NCBI GenBank assembly: GCA_030697825.1
Contig: JAUYOW010000070.1
Coordinates: forward strand, 1-38,076
Length of the DNA: 38,076 bases
Source of the DNA: Gemmatimonadales bacterium
Lineage (GTDB): Bacteria; Gemmatimonadota; Gemmatimonadetes; Gemmatimonadales; JACORV01
Direction: 5' to 3'
This document shows, piece after piece, positions 32,429-38,076 of this stretch. Both the position numbers and the translations under genes were made by a program. Positions within the stretch are counted from its first letter, which is position 1, and every line of letters starts with the position of its first letter. Under the pieces are notes generated by a model. It searched no databases and was not told the DNA's origin. It was given only the letters and a program-made list of their open reading frames with translations.

Positions 32429-35383
32429 CTACCGCGGGAGCATGGGGAAGGTGCTCTCGAGCACGACCCAGTCGTCGGCGCGGGCGGAGGCGCGGACCCG
32501 CACCAGCGGGACCCAGCCCGGCCCGATCTCGTACGCACCGTTCCGGTTGACGCGCAGGTCTGTCGTGCCGCCCGCCGGGATGCGCATCGTCGCGTCGCCC
32601 TGGAGCGCCGGGCGCGGCGCGCCCACGAACGTCACCCGCACCTTCACGTCCACCCGCGCCGGCGCTTGGCGCATCGCGAAGCCCGGGAACAGCTCGACTG
32701 CCACTCGGAAAGGCTCATTCCGCCGGGCGGGGAGATCCGCTCCCACCCGATGGTAGTCGTAGTTCATCGCCCCGTTGCCGAGCTGCGCGCCCTCGCGATC
32801 GAAGACGGTGATGACGAAGTCGGTCACCTGGTTCCACGTTTCCGGGGTCAGCTGCGCTTCGACGATCATCTTCGTGGCCCACGCGGGCGCCTCGAACTCG
32901 CGCCGGTAGGTCTCGCCCCGTTCCACCTCCACCACCCACGCGGTCAGGGCTCCCACGTGCTCGGCGGTGACCGTGAGCGTAGTCTCCTGTGCAGCGGAGG
33001 AAGCGAACACGATGCCCGGTGTCCCCGACGTCGAATCCACCGCCGCGATGCGTACTGCGGGAATGGCCGCCTGGAGATCGAAGGTCACGTCGCGCGCGGG
33101 CAGAGCCTGCACCACCGCTTCCCACACGCCCGGAACGATGTCGTTCGCGATCACCCTGAGCGTCGCGCGGGAGCCGTCCTCGCGTCCGACGTCCGCGCGG
33201 TCCTCGCCGCGTGCGGGGCGGCCGCTCGGCTCGAACAGGAAGAAGGAGCCGGGCGCCGCAGTGTCCCGAAGCGAGAGGCGCAACGACAGCCCCGATGCGC
33301 CCGGCGGCACGGTGAGGTAGTACCGCGCGGCCGAACCCGCCGTGAGCTTCCGCCCCCCGACCGACATGACCCGGCCCATCACGGAGTCGGTCACGATGAC
33401 CGTGTTCGCCAGGACGAACACCTGGCCGGCTGCCGTGTCGGCCTCGGAAATGCCGTACACGGTGCCGACGTACCTTCCGGCGCGCGTGATCCGCGAAGCA
33501 TCGTAGCGCACTTCGACGACGGCCGATCCCGTGATCGAATCCACCGTGACCGTTGGCTGAGCGGGCCGGAGCCACGCCGCGTCCGAGTACAGCCGGTACC
33601 CTTCGGTACGTGGGCCCGTCCGTCCCGGCAGTCGGCTCACCCGGAACCGCTGCGCCGTATCCGCCGCCGCCGCCAGTCCGTTGCGCCGATAGGCCGCCGT
33701 GGGCCTGACGGCTTCGCGCGCCGGGCCGACATCGCCGTCGCTGCTCCGGGCCATCTGGATGGGACGCCCAGGCGTCGCTTCACGCGCGGGCGGGAGCGCC
33801 TGGACGCGATAGCGCACGACCGCGTGCCCGGCCCGGAGCCACTGGTAGGCCGCCTCGACGCGAGGCACACCGGCGCCCTGATCGATCACGCTCTCGCCGG
33901 CGAACCGTCGCGCGGTGGCGCGCAGCGCCTGCGTCAGCTCCGCCGCGGACGCGGTCCGCCCTTCCTGAGCCATGGCCGAGACCAGCAGCGCCACGAGGCC
34001 TGCCGTGTACGGCGAGGCCATAGACGTGCCGAGCTTGATCTCCGAGCCGGTGTTGTATCGCGGGACCGTCGAGTAGGCGAGCCCGGGCGTCACGATGTCC
34101 GGCTTGGCCAGCTCACCACCCCGCGCGCCCCACCAACCGAGGATGTCGGGGCTGGCGGCGTTGAACTGGGCCATCGCGAACGCGCCGGGGTAGACGGCGC
34201 CGCTCGTGAGCGCCAGCTCCGCCGAGCCGGGCAGCCCCATCGTGGACGTGCCGGGCCCGTCGTTCCCGGCGGCGATCGCGAAGACGACGTTGGGGTGGGC
34301 GATGAGAAACGCGTTCACGATCGAGTCCATCACGGCGTGCGGCTCGCCCTCGTTCCCGATTCCGAACGACACGTTCATCACCAGCGGGAGCCGGCGCTCC
34401 TCCGCGAACCCTACCGCGTACTCCATCGCGCGGAGCATGGACCCGTTGGTGGTGACGCCTCCCCGCGCGTTGTTCGCGATCTTGAGCGCGATGATGCGGG
34501 CGCCGGGCGCCACGCCGTCGAAGCCGCGCACCCCGTACATGTCGTGTGCCGCGGCGATCCCGGCGGTGTGGGTGCCGTGGCTCGACGTGTCGAGGAAGAA
34601 CGTCAGCACGGGCCGGCCGCCCTCTTCCGTGAGGTTCAGCGCCGCGGTGATCGGGCCGCGGCCGCGGGGCGCGAAGCGGGAGGAGAAGGTGAACGTTTCG
34701 GCGCGCACGAGGTAATCCGCCACCGCGGTCTCGTCGCTCAGCGAGCCGTCGCCGTTGGTGTCCACGAAAGCCAGCCAACCGGACGCTCCGCGCACCACCA
34801 CGACTCCGAAGCGGTCCCGGTTCGAGCCGTTGCCGTTGAAGTCGGCCTCCGGCCTGCTTCCGAAGGGCAGCTCGCTCAGCAACCCGCCGTACCACGCCGA
34901 ATCCGTCGCAACGGCGCTCACCGCGCCCGCGCCCAGGAGCGTGATTCCGCCCTCGACGGCGATACGGCCCATGGCGTCGGCGCGTACCGGTGCGAGCGTC
35001 ACCCGTCCCTCGCCGGAGAAGTCGCGTAGGTCGAGGATCTTCCGCTCGCCGAGCGTCGTGGTCTGGAGGCCGGGGACGCCGGGATCGGTGCCGCTGTCGA
35101 GGATGGCGATGAGGACGCCGCGTCCGTCGTAGGTGGGATGAAGCTGCCGGAACTCGGTCACGCCGGCCGACGCGAGCGGCATGAGGCCGAGCTGCTGCGC
35201 CAACATGGGCGGCGCCACGGGCCGCCGCTCCGGCGGCGGCGAGGTCGTGGTCTCGGCGGTCGGGACGGGCGCGGGGGCCGCGGCCACTGGCGCCTCGGGC
35301 GCGGTCTCGCGGACGGTGCGCGCGCAGGCCGCGAGCGTGAGCGGAAGAACGGCTGCGAGCGTGAGGCTATCAAGAAGCGACAT
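32429..35383 (-). CDS. Subtilisin (S8) lipoprotein, tripeptidyl-peptidase-II-like
   Basis: The 984-residue protein has a lipoprotein signal (LTLAAC, C20), a Pro/Ala linker (22-58), and a subtilisin domain with D96 (IAILDSGTDPG), H269 (SSHGTHTAG), oxyanion N374 (AAGNDGPG) and S454 (GTSMASPYTAG). A ~170-residue insert lies between D96 and H269, as in TPP-II-like S8 proteases. It contains EF-hand-like calcium loops DFNGNGSNRD (181-190) and DTNGDGSLSDE (208-218). About 480 C-terminal residues form beta-rich modules (VTVDSITGSAVVEVRYD). Expected to be an active protease anchored outside the cytoplasmic membrane. Its place between AtuA and carboxylase genes is probably chance co-transcription. Confidence 0.93.
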   Translation of the reverse strand: MSLLDSLTLAAVLPLTLAACARTVRETAPEAPVAAAPAPVPTAETTTSPPPERRPVAPPMLAQQLGLMPLASAGVTEFRQLHPTYDGRGVLIAILDSGTDPGVPGLQTTTLGERKILDLRDFSGEGRVTLAPVRADAMGRIAVEGGITLLGAGAVSAVATDSAWYGGLLSELPFGSRPEADFNGNGSNRDRFGVVVVRGASGWLAFVDTNGDGSLSDETAVADYLVRAETFTFSSRFAPRGRGPITAALNLTEEGGRPVLTFFLDTSSHGTHTAGIAAAHDMYGVRGFDGVAPGARIIALKIANNARGGVTTNGSMLRAMEYAVGFAEERRLPLVMNVSFGIGNEGEPHAVMDSIVNAFLIAHPNVVFAIAAGNDGPGTSTMGLPGSAELALTSGAVYPGAFAMAQFNAASPDILGWWGARGGELAKPDIVTPGLAYSTVPRYNTGSEIKLGTSMASPYTAGLVALLVSAMAQEGRTASAAELTQALRATARRFAGESVIDQGAGVPRVEAAYQWLRAGHAVVRYRVQALPPAREATPGRPIQMARSSDGDVGPAREAVRPTAAYRRNGLAAAADTAQRFRVSRLPGRTGPRTEGYRLYSDAAWLRPAQPTVTVDSITGSAVVEVRYDASRITRAGRYVGTVYGISEADTAAGQVFVLANTVIVTDSVMGRVMSVGGRKLTAGSAARYYLTVPPGASGLSLRLSLRDTAAPGSFFLFEPSGRPARGEDRADVGREDGSRATLRVIANDIVPGVWEAVVQALPARDVTFDLQAAIPAVRIAAVDSTSGTPGIVFASSAAQETTLTVTAEHVGALTAWVVEVERGETYRREFEAPAWATKMIVEAQLTPETWNQVTDFVITVFDREGAQLGNGAMNYDYHRVGADLPARRNEPFRVAVELFPGFAMRQAPARVDVKVRVTFVGAPRPALQGDATMRIPAGGTTDLRVNRNGAYEIGPGWVPLVRVRASARADDWVVLESTFPMLPR

Positions 35384-35391
35384 CGGGGCGC

Positions 35392-37011
35392 CTAGACTAT
35401 CGATGAGGGTAGCACGTAGGGGCCGAGGTGCGGCCCGGAGAAATTGGAGCAGACGTCGAGGGTGAAGGCAAGCATGTCGCGCGCTTCCTCGGGAGTGAGG
35501 ATCGCGTCCACGTACCCGCGCGCGCCGGCGTACTTCGCATCGAGCTGGTGCTCGTAGTCGGCGCGCATCGCCTCCACCTGCTCGGTCAGCTTGGGTGTGG
35601 GGCCGCCGGCCTGCTGCGCCTTCTCGAGCTCCGGTCCGTACACCGCCCCGACCGCCGACTCGCCTTCCATCACTCCCATCCTCCCCGTCGGCAGCGAAAA
35701 GATGAAGTCAGGATCGAAGCCCTGGCCCGCCATGGCGTAATAACCCGCGCCGGAGGCGTGATTCACGGTGAGCACGATCTTGGGGACGGCCGCGGTCGCC
35801 ATCGCCTCGACGAACGCAGCGCCGGCCCGGATGATGCCGGATGTCTCGGCCTCGGGACCCACCATGAAGCCCGAGACGTCTTGCACGAAGAGGATGGGGA
35901 TACCCTCACGGTTCGCGTTCTCGATGAAGTAGGCGACCTTCTCCGCGCTCTCCGTGTAGATGATGCCGCCGAACCGCGCCGGCCCGCCGCCCGGCGTCTT
36001 CACCAGCCCGCGCCGGTTGGCGATCAGCGCCACCGTGTGACCCTCGATGGCGGCATGCCCGCAGAGCATCTCCTTCGCGAGGTCCGGCTGGAACTCGTCG
36101 AACTTCCCTTCGTCGAGGATGCAGGCGAGCACGTCGTGCACGTCGTAGGACATGCGATGGTCGGAGGGAAGCGCCGCGTACAGGTCGGTAGGAGGCCGCT
36201 TCGGCGCCCGGGTCTTTCGCTTGGACGGCTGGCGGCTCACGGCCGGTTTGGGGAGGCGCGCTATCTGCTCGCGCAGCAACTCCAGGCAGGCCTGGTCGTC
36301 CGCGGCCAGGTAGTGCGCGACCGCGCTCGCGCTGGTGTGCATGCGGGCGCCGCCCAGCGACTCGCTGTCCACCACCTGGCCCGTCGCGCCCTTCACCAGG
36401 TTCGGGCCCCCGAGGCCCATGAAGCTGGTGCCGTCCACCATGACGATGACGTCGGACAGCGCGGGCAGGTACGCGCCGCCCGCGATGCACGGTCCCATGA
36501 CCGCGGCGAGCTGCGGCACCTTGAGGTAGCGGCGCATGAGCGAGTTGTAGTAGAAGATCCGGCCCGCGCCGTACTGGCCCGGGAAGACGCCGCCCTGATA
36601 GGGGAGGTTCACACCCGCGGAGTCCACCAAGTAGACGATGGGGATCCGCTGGCGCATCGCGATCTCCTGCGCCCGCAGGATCTTCCTGATCGTCTCGGGC
36701 CACCAGGAGCCGGCCTTCACCGTCGCGTCGTTGGCAACGACGACGATCTCCCGCCCCGCCGCGACGCAGAGTCCGGTGACGACGCCGGCGCCGGGCGCCT
36801 GGCCGTCGTACTGGTCATACGCCACCAGCAGCCCTACCTCGAGCCAGGGAGCATCCTTGTCGCAGAGGAGCGCGATGCGTTCCCGCGCGGTCAGCTTCCC
36901 GGCGTCGTGCTGTTTCTTGATCTTGTCGGGGCCGCCGCCCTGGCGCAGCCGATCGGCGAGCGCCCGGTATTCGTCGGTGAGGGTCTTGAGCCGGCTTTTC
37001 TTTTCGGACAC
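35392..37011 (-). CDS. Acyl-CoA carboxylase carboxyltransferase (beta) subunit
   Basis: This 539-residue biotin-dependent carboxyltransferase has two crotonase-fold halves. N-terminal: GKLTARERIALL, YLVDSAGVNLPYQGGVFPGQYGAGRIFY, MGPCIAGGAYLPALSD, GPNLVKGATGQ. C-terminal: GFMVGPEAETSGIIRAGA, LTVNHASGAGYYAMAGQGFDPDFIFSLPTGRMGVMEGESAV. The FPxxxxxGRIFYxNSLM and GPxLVKxATGQ patterns favour methylcrotonyl-/geranyl-CoA over propionyl-CoA carboxylase, with moderate certainty. A basic linker (about 256-272, KRKTRAPKRPP) is unusual. GTG 37011 overlaps the upstream stop (TAGTG). No biotin carboxylase alpha subunit is in the window. Confidence 0.9.
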   Translation of the reverse strand: MSEKKSRLKTLTDEYRALADRLRQGGGPDKIKKQHDAGKLTARERIALLCDKDAPWLEVGLLVAYDQYDGQAPGAGVVTGLCVAAGREIVVVANDATVKAGSWWPETIRKILRAQEIAMRQRIPIVYLVDSAGVNLPYQGGVFPGQYGAGRIFYYNSLMRRYLKVPQLAAVMGPCIAGGAYLPALSDVIVMVDGTSFMGLGGPNLVKGATGQVVDSESLGGARMHTSASAVAHYLAADDQACLELLREQIARLPKPAVSRQPSKRKTRAPKRPPTDLYAALPSDHRMSYDVHDVLACILDEGKFDEFQPDLAKEMLCGHAAIEGHTVALIANRRGLVKTPGGGPARFGGIIYTESAEKVAYFIENANREGIPILFVQDVSGFMVGPEAETSGIIRAGAAFVEAMATAAVPKIVLTVNHASGAGYYAMAGQGFDPDFIFSLPTGRMGVMEGESAVGAVYGPELEKAQQAGGPTPKLTEQVEAMRADYEHQLDAKYAGARGYVDAILTPEEARDMLAFTLDVCSNFSGPHLGPYVLPSSIV

Positions 37012-37457
37012 TACGGTCTCAGGTGCTCCCGCGCCCAGGACCGGATGTAGGCGATGAGCTCGGAGGTGGCGGTGCCCGGCCCGAAGAGCCGGCCCACGCC
37101 GCGCTGGTGCAGGGCTTCGATGTCCTCCTTGGGGATGATGCCGCCGCCGGTGATGAGCGCGTCGCCTCGGCCGGCCTCGCGCAGCAGCTGCACCACGCGC
37201 GGGAACAGCGTCATGTGCGCGCCGGAAAGGATGGAGAGGCCGACCACGTCCACATCCTCCTGGACCGCCGCGGCCACGACCATCTCCGGCGTCTGGTGGA
37301 GGCCGGTGTAGATGACCTCCATCCCGGCATCGCGGAGCGAGGCGGCGACGACCTTCGCCCCGCGGTCGTGCCCGTCGAGCCCGGGCTTCGCGACCAGCAC
37401 CCGGATGGGGCGCGGGAGCGAAATCTCCCCGGAAGCGGCTGGAGCCGTGGCGTTCAT
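37011..37457 (-). CDS. B12-binding small subunit of an acyl-CoA mutase
   Basis: This 148-residue stand-alone cobalamin domain is the C-terminal part of methylmalonyl-CoA mutase-type enzymes. It has the DxHxxG motif D28-G-H30-D-R-G33 ([15 protein letters not shown]), where His30 ligates cobalt, then [33 protein letters not shown] and [12 protein letters not shown]. The catalytic large subunit is not in the window. ATG at 37457. One-base overlap with the carboxyltransferase start ties the two, as in propionyl-CoA to succinyl-CoA conversion. Hydroxyisobutyryl- or isobutyryl-CoA mutase small subunits are alternatives. Confidence 0.93.
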   Translation of the reverse strand: MNATAPAASGEISLPRPIRVLVAKPGLDGHDRGAKVVAASLRDAGMEVIYTGLHQTPEMVVAAAVQEDVDVVGLSILSGAHMTLFPRVVQLLREAGRGDALITGGGIIPKEDIEALHQRGVGRLFGPGTATSELIAYIRSWAREHLRP

Positions 37458-37469
37458 GGCGCGCGGAAC

Positions 37470-38076
37470 CTATGCCGCGTCCAGCAGCGAAACAAGCTCG
37501 CGGCAGTACGAGGGCACATCCCGGGCGGTACGGCAATCGCGGCCGCCGTAACGGTCCAGCGGGTCGAGCAGGACGGGGGTCAGCCCGGCCCGTCGCGCGC
37601 CGACGACGTCCACCGGGTAGATGTCCCCGACGTACACCGCCTCCCCGGCCGGGACGCCCGCCAGAGCGAGGGCGATCTCGAAGATCCGAGCATCCGGCTT
37701 CTCGATGCCGACTTTGCCGCTGTCCACGACGAACTTCAGGTGGGCGAGGAGCCCCACCCTTTCGAGCAGCCGGTCCACCGTGCCGTCCGCGTTGGAGACA
37801 CACCCGACCACCAACCCCAGGCGGTTCAGCGACGCCAGCGCCTCAGCCGTTCCCGGCAGCGGGTTGCTCCAGAGGTTGTTGCGCTTGTGCTCGGCGATGA
37901 TGTCCGGGGCCGCCAATGTGAATTCGTCCTCCGAGAGGCCGAGCGCGCCGAGCATGGCGGAGAAGTGGATCGTCCAGCGCGAAAAGTCGCTGGAGCTTTC
38001 GTTCCTGGCCATGGAAGCCTCCACAGCCGCACGACCCGCGTACTCCGCCTCCACGAACCCCTCGACCGGCAACGCG
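37470..38076 (-). CDS. HAD-superfamily hydrolase, N-terminus outside the window
   Basis: About 200 residues are visible. HAD motif II VSNADGT, motif III with GIEKPDARIFEIAL, and motif IV VYVGDIYPVDVVGARRAGL are present, as in small phosphatases of the GmhB/PGP/dehalogenase group. Motif I (DxDxT) with the nucleophile is missing because the reading frame runs off the window's right edge; the visible first codon (TTG) is therefore not the start. The cap region is helical (about 15-85). It lies 12 bp before the mutase subunit on the same strand. Substrate unknown. Confidence 0.85.
   Translation of the reverse strand, partial: ALPVEGFVEAEYAGRAAVEASMARNESSSDFSRWTIHFSAMLGALGLSEDEFTLAAPDIIAEHKRNNLWSNPLPGTAEALASLNRLGLVVGCVSNADGTVDRLLERVGLLAHLKFVVDSGKVGIEKPDARIFEIALALAGVPAGEAVYVGDIYPVDVVGARRAGLTPVLLDPLDRYGGRDCRTARDVPSYCRELVSLLDAA

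Noticed and set aside
32666-35029. A 787-codon open frame on the plus strand
   Set aside because: It is antisense to the subtilisin gene, whose triad and lipobox are intact.

Overview
The window is GC-rich, densely coded bacterial chromosome. I infer a Gemmatimonadota-like soil bacterium. The reasons are the GC content, the tandem M16 peptidase and amidohydrolase pairs, the TPP-II-like subtilisin lipoprotein, and the abundance of fatty-acid and aromatic-CoA genes. No rRNA or phylogenetic marker fixes this; rplU, rpmA and rng are the best markers available.

Layout. Positions 1-397 hold the end of an IS21-like element with a broken istA start. Next come about 300 non-coding bases and a tRNA-Leu(CAA) with its terminator. 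From 935 to 5013 (minus strand) lie a floA/NfeD flotillin cluster with an unknown membrane protein, and an ECF sigma / anti-sigma / Spy-like operon. A co-directional plus-strand run fills 5188-20970. It starts with a PaaR-type TetR regulator behind a perfect palindrome. It continues with a hybrid aromatic-CoA gene set: two crotonases, aldehyde dehydrogenase, PcaF-type thiolase, PaaG-like isomerase, a BoxB-like di-iron oxygenase, 3-hydroxyacyl-CoA dehydrogenase, GDPD and amidohydrolase. It ends with two M16 peptidases and two amidohydrolases, all exported; in each pair one member keeps its metal site and the other has lost it. From 24109 down to 21016 (minus) is rng-rplU-rpmA plus a small coiled-coil gene. 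Acyl-CoA dehydrogenase, recQ and a broken recQ/AAA chimera follow.

Positions 27145-29765 (plus) carry an archaeal-type HMG-CoA synthase / thiolase / DUF35 trio. Converging on it from the right (minus) are a small membrane protein, an enoyl-CoA hydratase, a split AtuA, a subtilisin lipoprotein, an acyl-CoA carboxyltransferase, a B12-binding mutase subunit and a cut-off HAD hydrolase. Together these suggest a branched-chain or isoprenoid acyl-CoA node around HMG-CoA and 3-methylglutaconyl-CoA.

The least expected signal is at gene junctions. At least five unrelated families of short GC-rich repeats sit in the gaps and run into start or stop codons. One (GTTGCAG units) supplies the N-terminal signal-peptide region of three consecutive exported proteins. 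Another is a hairpin element of about 105 bp around GGTACC, present in two near-full copies and one half copy.
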